A stretch of 64,000 bases of DNA from Nocardioides pini (lineage in GTDB: Bacteria > Actinomycetota > Actinomycetes > Propionibacteriales > Nocardioidaceae), in assembly GCF_026712185.1 (NCBI RefSeq), contig NZ_JAPPUX010000003.1, forward strand, positions 620,001 to 684,000. The letters are read 5' to 3'. This document shows positions 1 to 7,656 of the stretch, piece by piece. Below the pieces are notes generated by a model. That model had not been told where the DNA came from. It saw nothing but the letters and a program-made list of their open reading frames with translations, and did not search any database. The first letter of the stretch is position 1; each line of letters starts with the position of its first letter. Made by a program: the position numbers and the translations under genes.

Positions 1-1
1 C

Positions 2-634
2 CCGCCCGTGCCCCAGGTGCCCGAACCGTTCCGCGGCCGGTCGTTCGCCGGCGTCGCCGTCGCGCTCCTCGGGGATGCCGAGGAAGGTGAGCGGCTGGTG
101 GAGCCGTACCGCGAGGTGCCCGGCCTGGCGATGGACCTCACCGGGGACGTCCCGCTCGCCGAGCTCAGCGGGATCGCCGCCGAGCCGACCGAGCCCACCC
201 CCGGGATGGAGTGGTCCCAACTGCTGGCGCGGCTCGACGAGGACACCATGGAGGCCATCGTGCGCTCGGTCGGGGAGGGCAGCGGATCCCCGCTGCCGGT
301 GGTGCAGGTGCGCCACCTCGGCGGCGCCTTCACCCGTACGCCGGACGGCGGCGGTGCGCACGGGCCGGTGCACGAGCCCTACAACCTGTTCCTGCTCGGC
401 ATCCCCGCCGTGCCGGAGCTGGCGCCGGCGATCGAGGCCTGCTTCGAGCGCACCGGTGCGGCCGTGGCCGACGCCGCCAGTGGGCGGACGCTCCTGAACT
501 TCGGTGGCACCCGGGCCCACTCGACGTGGTGGTCGGACGCCGACCGCGAGCGGCTGGTCCGGGCCAAGGCCGAGTCGGACCCGCTGGCGACCCTGCGCAG
601 CAACCGCCCCGTCAGCGGGACAATGGGGCCGTGA
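2..634 (+). CDS. FAD-binding oxidoreductase, BBE-type C-terminal part (5' end outside window)
   Basis: The reading frame is open from the first base, so this is the C-terminal ~210 residues of a longer protein. The closing segment (PYNLFLLG, then NFGG.RAHSTWWSDADRERL and a final LRSNRPV) resembles the berberine-bridge domain that ends covalent-FAD oxidoreductases of the PCMH/BBE class, which oxidise sugars, alcohols or alkaloid-like substrates. The FAD-binding half and any flavinylated His/Cys lie upstream and cannot be checked. The stop overlaps the GTG of the next gene by 4 bp, suggesting co-transcription. Substrate unknown. Confidence 0.7.
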   Translation, partial: PPVPQVPEPFRGRSFAGVAVALLGDAEEGERLVEPYREVPGLAMDLTGDVPLAELSGIAAEPTEPTPGMEWSQLLARLDEDTMEAIVRSVGEGSGSPLPVVQVRHLGGAFTRTPDGGGAHGPVHEPYNLFLLGIPAVPELAPAIEACFERTGAAVADAASGRTLLNFGGTRAHSTWWSDADRERLVRAKAESDPLATLRSNRPVSGTMGP

Positions 635-1410
635 GTCCCACCACTCGTCACCCGGCGCAGCGATCGCGGTTGCAGGTCGTCGTCGCCCATCCGGACGACG
701 AGACGTTCGGCTGCGGATCGCTGCTCCTCCACGCCGCCGACCGTGGCGCGCGCACCGCGGTGGTGTGCGCGTCCCGGGGCGAGGCGGGCGAGTCGACGGT
801 CCCCTACGACGACCTGGGCGCCACCCGGGAGGCCGAGCTGCGCGCGGCAGCGCGGGTGCTCGGCGTCGAGCGGGTGGACCTCCTCGGCTTCGCCGACTCG
901 GGCATGGCGGGTGAGCCGGCGCCGGGGACGGTGTGCGGCGCCACCGAGGACGACCTGGTCAGCGGCATCGTCGACGCGGTTCGGGCCTTCTCGCCCGACG
1001 TGCTGGTCACCCTCGACGGGAGCGACGGCCACCGCGACCACGTCCGGGTGCGCGACGCCGTGCTGCGCGCAGCAGAGGTCGCCGACGTGCCGCGGGTCTA
1101 CGTCTCCTGCCTGTCGCGTTCGCTGATGCGGCGGTGGGCCGATCACCAGCAGGTCGTCGCCCCCGGCTCGCCCTACCTCGACGTCGACGCGATCGAGCTC
1201 GGGACACCCGACGAGGAGATGACCACCCTCGTGGACGTGCGGGTGCACCGCTCGGTCCTCGACCGGGCGATGGCGGCACACGCCTCGCAGTCGTCGCCGT
1301 ACGCCGACCTGCCCGAGGGTCTGGCGGACGCCTTCCTCGACACCGCCCGTGCGCGGCGCGTGGTGCCACCGTGGACCGGCGGGTCGCCGGAGACCCAGCT
1401 GCTGGCCTGA
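631..1410 (+). CDS. PIG-L/LmbE family deacetylase
   Basis: A 259-residue protein starting at a GTG that overlaps the upstream stop (GTGA). The zinc-site signature AHPDDETFGCGS near residue 20 and the later HRDHVRV segment are the two metal-ligand motifs of PIG-L/LmbE N-acetylglucosamine deacetylases. Family members deacetylate GlcNAc-inositol (MshB), mycothiol S-conjugates (Mca) or antibiotic intermediates. A clear MshB lies at 12350-13252, so this is a second paralogue; its sequence does not show whether it is Mca-like or serves another substrate. It is probably translationally coupled to the oxidoreductase before it. It converges on psuG with a 10-bp gap. Confidence 0.85.
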   Translation: MSPTTRHPAQRSRLQVVVAHPDDETFGCGSLLLHAADRGARTAVVCASRGEAGESTVPYDDLGATREAELRAAARVLGVERVDLLGFADSGMAGEPAPGTVCGATEDDLVSGIVDAVRAFSPDVLVTLDGSDGHRDHVRVRDAVLRAAEVADVPRVYVSCLSRSLMRRWADHQQVVAPGSPYLDVDAIELGTPDEEMTTLVDVRVHRSVLDRAMAAHASQSSPYADLPEGLADAFLDTARARRVVPPWTGGSPETQLLA

Positions 1411-1420
1411 CGGAGGCGCG

Positions 1421-2326
1421 TTACGCGCTTCGCGCGTGCGCTTGCGCGATCGCGGCACCGAGGCGCGCGTTGTGCTCGACGAGCGCGATGTTGGCGGCGA
1501 GCGAGGCGCCGTCGCTGATCTCGACGATGCGGCCCAGCAGGTAGGGCGTTGCGTCCTTGCCCGTGATGCCGAGCGAGTCCATGTCGGCGAGGGCGCGGTC
1601 GATGATCGCGCCGATCTCGTCGGCCGGGATCTCCGACTCGGCCGGGATCGGGTTGGCGACGACGACGCCGCCGGCGAGCCCGAGGTCCCACTTGGCCCGC
1701 ATCAGGGCCGCGACCTCGGCGGGGGAGTCGACGCGCATCGGGGCCCCGAAGCCCGACGAGCGCGAGAAGAACGACGGGAACTCGTCGGTGCCGTAGCCGA
1801 GCACCGGCACCCCCAGCGTCTCGAGCTTCTCCAGCGTCAGCCCGATGTCGAGGATGCTCTTCACGCCGGCGCAGACCACGGCGACGGACGTGGTGGCGAG
1901 CTCGGTGAGGTCGGCCGACACGTCGTACGACGTCTCGCCGCCGCGGTGCACGCCGCCGAGCCCACCGGTCACGAAGACGCTGATGCCGGCGAGGGCCGCG
2001 AGCCGCATCGTCGACGCGACGGTCGTCGCGCCGTGCAGGCCGCGCGACACGACGTAGGGCAGGTCGCGCAGCGAGACCTTGATGACCGACTCGTCGGAGG
2101 CCAGCAGCTCCAGGTCGTCGGTGGACAGGCCGATCGTCGGCCGCCCGTGGAGCACCGCGATCGTCGCCGGCACGGCGCCCCCGTCGCGGACGATGCCCTC
2201 GACGGTGCGCGCCATCTCGACGTTCTGCGGGTAGGGCATGCCGTGGCTGATGATCGTGCTCTCCAGCGCGACGACCGGCCGGCCGGACGCGAGCGCGTCG
2301 CGGACCTCGTCGGTGACGGTCAGCAT
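1421..2326 (-). CDS. psuG: pseudouridine-5'-phosphate glycosidase
   Basis: 301 residues, the usual length for PsuG. The enzyme splits pseudouridine 5'-phosphate into uracil and ribose 5-phosphate, breaking a C-C glycosidic bond. Visible family motifs are ALESTIISHGMPYPQN near the N-terminus (catalytic Glu), VIKVSLRDL (Lys), GVKSILDIG.TLEKLETLGVPV (second conserved Lys) and SLAANIALVEHNA at the C-terminus (Asn). The ATG follows the TGA of the kinase gene with no intervening base, with a GAGGGG Shine-Dalgarno inside the kinase 3' end, so the two genes form an operon. Confidence 0.95.
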   Translation of the reverse strand: MLTVTDEVRDALASGRPVVALESTIISHGMPYPQNVEMARTVEGIVRDGGAVPATIAVLHGRPTIGLSTDDLELLASDESVIKVSLRDLPYVVSRGLHGATTVASTMRLAALAGISVFVTGGLGGVHRGGETSYDVSADLTELATTSVAVVCAGVKSILDIGLTLEKLETLGVPVLGYGTDEFPSFFSRSSGFGAPMRVDSPAEVAALMRAKWDLGLAGGVVVANPIPAESEIPADEIGAIIDRALADMDSLGITGKDATPYLLGRIVEISDGASLAANIALVEHNARLGAAIAQAHARSA

Positions 2327-3244
2327 TCAGGATCCCCTCTCGGGCGGGTGCCGCTCGGTGAGCTGCGTGATGGCGTCGGCCAGGTCGGGCCGGACGGTGT
2401 GGTGGCTCTCGACGGTCGCGGCAGCGGCGCGGTGGCCGAGGCGCGCGGCCTCGACGGGGTCCGCGCCCGCCAGCCAGGCCGCGACCCAGGCGGCGAGCAT
2501 CGCGTCACCGGCGCCAGTCACGTCCACGACGGTCGCCGGGACAGCGGGCAGGTGGACGGGCTCCTCGCCACGGCTGCACATCCACGACCCGTCCGCCCCG
2601 TGCCGCAGCCAGACGTGCTCGACGCCGCGCTCGTGCAGGTCGGCCACGGCGGCGCGCCAGTCGGCGGGGGCGCGGCCGGTGAGGGCCGCGAGCTCGTCCG
2701 CGTTGGGCGTGACGAGGAGCAGGTCGTGCACCAGGTCGGCCAACCGCCCGGCCTTGGCTACCGAGACCGGCTCGAAGGCGAGCGGGACGCCGGACTCCGC
2801 CGCCGCGGCGACGACCCGCTCGGCCTGCTCGTGGGCGAGGTTGCCGTCGAGCACGACCAGCGCCGCGTCGGTGAGGTGGACCGTCTCGAGCCGCAGCTCG
2901 TCGACGATCGCCATGTCGGACACGGCCGCCACGAGCTCGCCACCGTCGTCGAGCACGGCGGTGTACGTCCCGGTCGCCCCGGGCGCGCGGCGTACGGCGC
3001 CCACGTCGGCACCGCAGGCGGCGGTCACCCGCAGCGCCTCGTCGCCGAAGGCGTCGTCACCGACGACGGACACCAGCCGCACCGGGGCACCGAGCAGGCC
3101 CAGGCACGCAGCGACGTTGCGGCCGACGCCGCCGGGGGAGATCCGGGTGCGGCCGGGGTTGCTGGTCGCCGGGACGAGCGGAGCCGCGGTGCGGGCGACC
3201 ACGTCCATGTTGGTCCCGCCGACGACCACCACCCACTGCCTCAC
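2327..3244 (-). CDS. psuK: PfkB-family carbohydrate kinase, probable pseudouridine kinase
   Basis: 305-residue ribokinase-fold protein: N-terminal VVVGGTNMDVVA, the GGVGRNVA sugar-binding motif near residue 38, and the C-terminal DVTGAGDAMLAAW motif holding the anion hole and catalytic Asp. In PsuK-PsuG operons the kinase phosphorylates pseudouridine from RNA turnover; pairing with psuG is the main reason for this call over ribokinase or adenosine kinase. The start is GTG, with a CAGGAT hexamer ending six bases upstream, consistent with a leaderless message. It is divergent from the reductase gene at 3366. Confidence 0.85.
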   Translation of the reverse strand: MRQWVVVVGGTNMDVVARTAAPLVPATSNPGRTRISPGGVGRNVAACLGLLGAPVRLVSVVGDDAFGDEALRVTAACGADVGAVRRAPGATGTYTAVLDDGGELVAAVSDMAIVDELRLETVHLTDAALVVLDGNLAHEQAERVVAAAAESGVPLAFEPVSVAKAGRLADLVHDLLLVTPNADELAALTGRAPADWRAAVADLHERGVEHVWLRHGADGSWMCSRGEEPVHLPAVPATVVDVTGAGDAMLAAWVAAWLAGADPVEAARLGHRAAAATVESHHTVRPDLADAITQLTERHPPERGS

Positions 3245-3365
3245 GCGCAGATCCTGACAGACGTCCGGCCGCGGGCTGGCGGGCGCGGGCCGGCCGGTGG
3301 CGACTCACAGGATCTGCACAGGTGGCACCCATGCACGCCTCAGTGGCGCCGGGCACGGTCGTCCC

Positions 3366-4781
3366 ATGACCCACACGAGCAGCCCGTCGACGATCCCGTT
3401 GGCGCCGCCGGCTCCCGGCCCGGCGATCGGTGCCCGGGCCCGGCGCGACGACGCCGTCCGACTCGCGGCGGGGAGCACGCTGTGGCTCTCGCTGCTCCTC
3501 GTCGTGTGGTGGTGGCTGACCGGTGGCGGCGTCGCCGACCTGGGCGGGTGGGCGACCGGCCTGGAGTCGCTCGGCCGGATCACCGGTCTCGTCGCCTCCG
3601 TCCTGCTGCTCGCGCAGGTCGTGCTGATGGCGCGCGTCCCGGTGCTCGAGCAGGCCTTCGGCCAGGACCGCCTCGTGCGCATCCACCGGCTGGTCGGCCT
3701 CACGTCGTTCGACCTCATGGTGGCGCACGTCGTCCTCATCACCTGGGGGTACGCCGCCGGCTCGGTCACCGCCGCACCGGCCACCCTGTGGGACCTGGTC
3801 GTGAACTACCCCGGGATGCTGCTGGCCGCCGCGGGCACCCTGTGCCTGGTGATGGTGGTCGTGACCAGCATCCGCGCGGCCCGCCGCCGCCTGCGCTACG
3901 AGTCGTGGCACCTCCTGCACCTCTACGCCTACCTCGGTGTCGGCCTCGCGATCCCGCACCAGCTCTGGACCGGCGCCGACTTCACCTCCTCGCCCGGCCG
4001 CCAGGCCTTCTGGTGGAGCGCGTGGGCGGTGAGCGCCGGGAGCGTGCTGGTGTGGCGTGTCGGCCTGCCGGTCTGGCGCAACCTGCGCCACGACCTGCGG
4101 GTCGCCGCCGTGGTGCCCGAGGCCGCCGGCACCGTGTCGGTGCACGTCACGGGACGTCACCTCCACCGCCTGCCGGTCGAGGCCGGGCAGTTCCTCACCT
4201 GGCGCTTCCTGGGCCGCCCGGGACGCACGCGCGCCAACCCGTACTCCCTGTCGGCCGCCCCCGACGGCCGGTCCCTGCGGATCACCGTGCAGGACGTCGG
4301 CGACGGCAGCGGCTCCACCCCCGGCCTCGACGTCGGCTCGCGGGTCTGGGTGGAGGGCCCCTACGGGCGGCTCAGCCCCCGCGCGCGCCGCAACGGAAAG
4401 GTCCTGCTGATCGGCGCCGGCGTGGGCATCACGCCGTTGCGCGCCCTGGCGGAGGGACTGGCGTACGCCCCCGGCGACGCAGTGCTCCTCCACCGCTGGT
4501 CCGACGAGCCGATCTTCGCCGACGAGCTCATCGCGCTGACCCGGGACCGCGGCCTCGTCGCCTGGGGCATCCCCGGTCCCCGGCGGGCCCCCGACTCGTG
4601 GCTGGGCGACCGGGTCGAGGCCCCAAGCGACCTCGCCGCCCTCACCGCCTGGGTCCCCGACGTGGCCGAGCGCGACGTCTACGTCTGCGGTCCGGGCCCG
4701 TGGACCGACCTCGTCGTCCGCGACCTTCGCGCGGCCGGCGTGCCCGAGCAGCACATCCACCTCGAGAGCTTCGGCTGGTGA
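3366..4781 (+). CDS. membrane ferric-reductase-like / ferredoxin-reductase-type flavoprotein
   Basis: 471 residues. The first half has about six membrane segments with several His residues (IHRLVGL, MVAHVV, ESWHLLHLY, IPHQLW) as in heme-binding ferric reductase/YedZ-type domains. The second half is a soluble FNR-like module: FAD-binding NPYSLS, NAD-binding GAGVGITPLRAL and terminal YVCGPGPW...HLESFGW. It probably carries electrons from NAD(P)H to heme or flavin at the membrane. It heads an operon with an FMN-binding protein and ApbE. An in-frame start at 3297 exists, but the ATG at 3366 has a CACGGT hexamer six bases upstream and better family fit. Confidence 0.85.
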   Translation: MTHTSSPSTIPLAPPAPGPAIGARARRDDAVRLAAGSTLWLSLLLVVWWWLTGGGVADLGGWATGLESLGRITGLVASVLLLAQVVLMARVPVLEQAFGQDRLVRIHRLVGLTSFDLMVAHVVLITWGYAAGSVTAAPATLWDLVVNYPGMLLAAAGTLCLVMVVVTSIRAARRRLRYESWHLLHLYAYLGVGLAIPHQLWTGADFTSSPGRQAFWWSAWAVSAGSVLVWRVGLPVWRNLRHDLRVAAVVPEAAGTVSVHVTGRHLHRLPVEAGQFLTWRFLGRPGRTRANPYSLSAAPDGRSLRITVQDVGDGSGSTPGLDVGSRVWVEGPYGRLSPRARRNGKVLLIGAGVGITPLRALAEGLAYAPGDAVLLHRWSDEPIFADELIALTRDRGLVAWGIPGPRRAPDSWLGDRVEAPSDLAALTAWVPDVAERDVYVCGPGPWTDLVVRDLRAAGVPEQHIHLESFGW

Positions 4782-4785
4782 CATC

Positions 4786-5283
4786 GTGAGACGCATCGTG
4801 TTGTGGGGTCTGAGCACCCTCTCCGCCCTGGTCGCCCTCATCGGCTACCACACCTCCACCTCGTCGGTGATGACCGCGACGGGGCCCGCGATCACCGGCT
4901 CGCTCCAGGCGCAGGCCGCCTCCGGGTCGGGCACCGGCTCCGGCAGCGGCTCGGGCTCCGGCTCCGGCTCCGGCACAGGCTCGGGCTCCGGACAGGCCTC
5001 GACCGGCGGGTCCCAGGTCACCGGCGACACCGCCCAGACGCCCTACGGACCCGTCCAGGTCCAGGTCGCCGTCAACGGCTCGACGATCACGGACGTCGCG
5101 GTGCCGCAGTACCCCGACCGGGACGGCCGGAGCGTGGAGATCAACCAGTTCGCCCTCCCGCAGCTGGTCAACGAGACGCTCGACGCGCAGGGCAGTGACA
5201 TCTCGATGGTCAGCGGCGCGACCTACACCAGCCAGGGCTACCTGCAGTCGTTGCAGAGCGCACTCGACCAGGCCGGGATGTGA
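4786..5283 (+). CDS. FMN-binding domain protein (exported/anchored)
   Basis: 165 residues: an N-terminal hydrophobic segment (signal or anchor), a Gly-Ser low-complexity linker of about 25 residues, and a C-terminal FMN-binding domain ending SGATYTSQGYLQSLQSAL. SGAT is the flavinylation site at whose Thr ApbE attaches FMN by a phosphoester bond; in this family the domain serves extracytosolic electron transfer. It begins with GTG 4 bp after the reductase stop, and its own stop overlaps the ApbE start, so reductase, flavoprotein and maturation enzyme form one unit. Final electron acceptor unknown. Confidence 0.9.
   Translation: MRRIVLWGLSTLSALVALIGYHTSTSSVMTATGPAITGSLQAQAASGSGTGSGSGSGSGSGSGTGSGSGQASTGGSQVTGDTAQTPYGPVQVQVAVNGSTITDVAVPQYPDRDGRSVEINQFALPQLVNETLDAQGSDISMVSGATYTSQGYLQSLQSALDQAGM
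4924..4994 (+). repeat. GGCTCC/GGCTCG hexamer tract encoding a Gly-Ser linker
   Basis: Imperfect tandem hexamers (GGCTCC, GGCTCG, GGCACC) encode alternating Gly-Ser/Gly-Thr between the membrane anchor and FMN domain of the 4786-5283 protein. Such tracts can change copy number by slippage, altering only linker length because the unit is 6 bp and keeps frame. Confidence 0.8.
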
Positions 5284-6044
5284 CCGCCGTGGAGGCGGGG
5301 ATCGCCCGCCGGGTCGAGCACGTGATGGGCATGCCGATCAGCCTGGCGCTGCGGGGCACCCACCTGCACGACGACGCCGCCGAGGAGGCCTGGCAGGCGG
5401 CGCTGGCGGAGCTGCGGTGGGTGGACGCGGTGTTCAGCACCTGGCGGGCCGACAGCCAGGTCTCGCGGCTGGGTCGGGGCGAGCTGACGTTGGAGGAGTG
5501 CGACCCGGCGGTCGCCGAGGTGATGCGCCTGGGCGACGACGCCCGCGTGTCGTCCGGCGGGGCGTTCGACGTGTGGCGGAGGGACCCGGACGGCGTACGA
5601 CGCCTCGACCCCAGCGGGGTCGTCAAGGGATGGGCCGTCGACCGGGCGGTCGTGCCGCTGCTGGGGCTGTCCGGCACCGACGTCTGCCTGTCGGCCGGCG
5701 GCGACATGGTCTGCCACGTCGCGGACCCCGACGGGGAGCCCTGGACGGTCGGCGTCGAGGACCCGCTCGACCCGACGCGGCTGGTCGCGCGCATCCCGCT
5801 GCGGCGCGGCGCCGTCGCGACCTCCGGGTCGGCGCACCGCGGTGGCCACGTCGTCGACGCGCGGACCGGCGGCGCGGCGACCGCGCTCGCCTCGGTGACG
5901 GTCGTCGGCGCCTCGCTCACGAGCGTCGACATCGACGCGACCACCGCGCTGGCCCTCGGCCCGGACGGCCCCGCCTGGCTGCGCTCCCGCCTGCGCACCG
6001 GCGTGGTGGTGTGGGCGGACGGGCGTGCCGAGACGGTGGGCTGA
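5280..6044 (+). CDS. apbE: FAD:protein FMN transferase
   Basis: 254 residues, within the shorter range of ApbE proteins, and without an obvious lipobox, so probably cytosolic or lacking an anchor. The enzyme uses FAD and Mg2+ to transfer FMN onto Thr of an S/T-GAT motif. Visible motifs: FSTWRADSQVSRL near the N-terminus, LDPSGVVKGWAVDRA, the flavin-binding LSAGGDM, and ATSGSAHRGGHVVDARTGG. The GTG start overlaps the stop of the FMN-binding protein gene, which supplies an obvious substrate. Confidence 0.93.
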   Translation: MTAVEAGIARRVEHVMGMPISLALRGTHLHDDAAEEAWQAALAELRWVDAVFSTWRADSQVSRLGRGELTLEECDPAVAEVMRLGDDARVSSGGAFDVWRRDPDGVRRLDPSGVVKGWAVDRAVVPLLGLSGTDVCLSAGGDMVCHVADPDGEPWTVGVEDPLDPTRLVARIPLRRGAVATSGSAHRGGHVVDARTGGAATALASVTVVGASLTSVDIDATTALALGPDGPAWLRSRLRTGVVVWADGRAETVG

Positions 6045-6062
6045 GGGCCCGGGCGCTGGTTG

Positions 6063-7286
6063 CTAGATCTCGTCGTCGACGTACGTCGGTCGCGCCACGC
6101 GCACGCCCGCGACGGTCAACGGCACCGACGTGAGGGCGAGCAGGACGAGGACGAGCGTCCAGTCGCCGGTCGCCTCGTGGGCCAGGCCGACGAGGAACGG
6201 TCCCACCGCGGCGAGCGCGTAGCCGACGGGCTGCACGAAACCGGAGAGCTGGGCGGTCACCGACGGGTGGCGGGTGCGGGCGGCGATGAGCGCGATCGCG
6301 GTCGGGAACGCGAGCCCGGAGTAGCCGAGCATCAGCGCCCAGGCCCACGGGGCGGTGGCCGGCGCGACCAGCAGGCCGGTGTAGCCGAGCGCGAGCATCA
6401 CCCCGAACGACACCGCCATCGCTCGCAGGCCGCGGCCGCGGGCGATGACCGTCGGCAGGACCAGGGCGCCGACGATGCCCACGCTCGAGAGCAGCGCCTG
6501 GAGCGCGCCCGCGTGCGACGCGGAGATCCCCGCGTCGCGGTAGACCTGCGGGAGCCAGCCGAACTGGACGTAGGCGTGCATCGACTGCACGCCGAAGAGC
6601 ACCGTCAGCGCCACCGCGGTGGGCGAGTGGACGATGCGGCCGCTGGGAGCGGCGTCCCCGCTGACCTGGTGCTCGGTGGGGGAGCGCCGCTCGTGGAGGG
6701 TCAGCCATCCCCAGAGGGGGAGCGCGACCACCGCCAGGACACCCCACATGCCGAGGCCGGCCCGCCACGACCCGGCTGCCTCGCTGACCGGCGCGGTCAG
6801 CATCGAGCTGAGGGTGGCACCCACGACGAGGCCGGTGCCGTAGACGGTCATCAGGGCGACGGTGTGCCCGTGTGCCTTGATCCACGCGGGCACGAGGACG
6901 TTGCCGACCGCCATCCCGGCCAGGCCGACCACGGTGAGGAGCAGGAAGAGCGGGACGTCACCCGTCGTGACGCGCAGGAGGAGGCCGAGCGCTGCCGCGG
7001 CGAGACCGATGGTGATGCCGGCGGTCATCCCGACCTTGCGGGCGAAGGCGACCGACACGGCCCCGACGAGGCCGAAGACCAGCCCGGGCAGGCCGGTCAT
7101 CGCACCGGCCACCGCCGCACTCATGCCCAGCCCGGTCCGCAGCTCCTCGAGCACCGGACCGACCGACGACGCGCCGGGCCTCAGGTTGACGGAGACGGCG
7201 GCCACGGCGGTGAGGAGGACACCGAACGCGAGGCCGGTGGAGCGTGCGGCGCCGCGGGTGCGGGCGTCAGCGCGGGGCACGGGCAC
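6063..7286 (-). CDS. MFS transporter, CynX/NimT type
   Basis: About 407 residues with twelve predicted membrane segments, including an early VNLRPGASSVGPVLEEL loop typical of the CynX/NimT cyanate-nitroimidazole subgroup. These are proton-coupled exporters; the substrate cannot be read from sequence. The frame is open further upstream but has no ATG. GTG codons at 7286 and 7280 lie inside the end of the DUF3054 gene (stop 7267-7269), so translational coupling is likely; the exact start is uncertain. Converges on apbE. Confidence 0.85.
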   Translation of the reverse strand: MPVPRADARTRGAARSTGLAFGVLLTAVAAVSVNLRPGASSVGPVLEELRTGLGMSAAVAGAMTGLPGLVFGLVGAVSVAFARKVGMTAGITIGLAAAALGLLLRVTTGDVPLFLLLTVVGLAGMAVGNVLVPAWIKAHGHTVALMTVYGTGLVVGATLSSMLTAPVSEAAGSWRAGLGMWGVLAVVALPLWGWLTLHERRSPTEHQVSGDAAPSGRIVHSPTAVALTVLFGVQSMHAYVQFGWLPQVYRDAGISASHAGALQALLSSVGIVGALVLPTVIARGRGLRAMAVSFGVMLALGYTGLLVAPATAPWAWALMLGYSGLAFPTAIALIAARTRHPSVTAQLSGFVQPVGYALAAVGPFLVGLAHEATGDWTLVLVLLALTSVPLTVAGVRVARPTYVDDEI

Positions 7287-7623
7287 CGACCTTGGCGCCG
7301 ACCCTGGCGCCGACCCTGGGCAGCACCAGGAACGCACCCAGGACCAGCGTCGCCACCACGACGAAGGAGGCCGCGGTGCCCTGTCCGCTGGCCTGGCGCA
7401 GCACCATCCCGCCGACGAGGGCGCCCAGCCACACGACGAGGCCCGACGTGACCGCGGCGGGAGGTCGCCTCGACACGGCCAGCGCCGCCCAGCCGAGCAG
7501 CGTTCCCGCGAGGAACGGCCACGCGGTCGTCCACCAGCCGGCCGGGGTGAGCGAGCCGTAGTGGCTGAGCCGCCCGATCGCCGCGAAGACGGCGACGAGC
7601 AGGAGGTCGACCGCGAGCCACAT
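7267..7623 (-). CDS. DUF3054 family membrane protein
   Basis: 118 residues with four hydrophobic segments (MWLAVDLLLVAVFAAIGRLSH, WWTTAWPFLAGTLLGW, SGLVVWLGALVGGMVLR, SFVVVATLVLGAFLVLP), matching the compact four-helix DUF3054 layout; function unknown. The Ala/Gly/Val/Arg tail derives from repeated GGCGCC-containing codons. A TAGGCT hexamer (7636-7631) lies seven bases before the ATG, implying a leaderless transcript that probably continues into the MFS gene. The start is 33 bp from the divergent P450 start. Confidence 0.8.
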   Translation of the reverse strand: MWLAVDLLLVAVFAAIGRLSHYGSLTPAGWWTTAWPFLAGTLLGWAALAVSRRPPAAVTSGLVVWLGALVGGMVLRQASGQGTAASFVVVATLVLGAFLVLPRVGARVGAKVGARAPR

Positions 7624-7656
7624 GCCGGTCAGCCTAGGCAGCACTACCCTCGGGCC
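7624..7656. promoter_or_regulatory. 33-bp divergent promoter, DUF3054 / P450
   Basis: On the minus strand TAGGCT (7636-7631) lies seven bases before the DUF3054 ATG. On the plus strand TACCCT (7645-7650) lies six bases before the P450 ATG. Both look like -10 elements of leaderless messages, and the -35 region of each would fall inside the other gene's 5' end, so the promoters overlap and may compete. Confidence 0.55.

Noticed and set aside
1349-4789. Plus-strand frame of 1146 codons across psuG and psuK
   Set aside because: It opposes two recognised enzymes and has biased composition with no motif.
4924-4994. Possible CRISPR or satellite array
   Set aside because: The units are 6 bp with no spacers and lie inside a coding linker.
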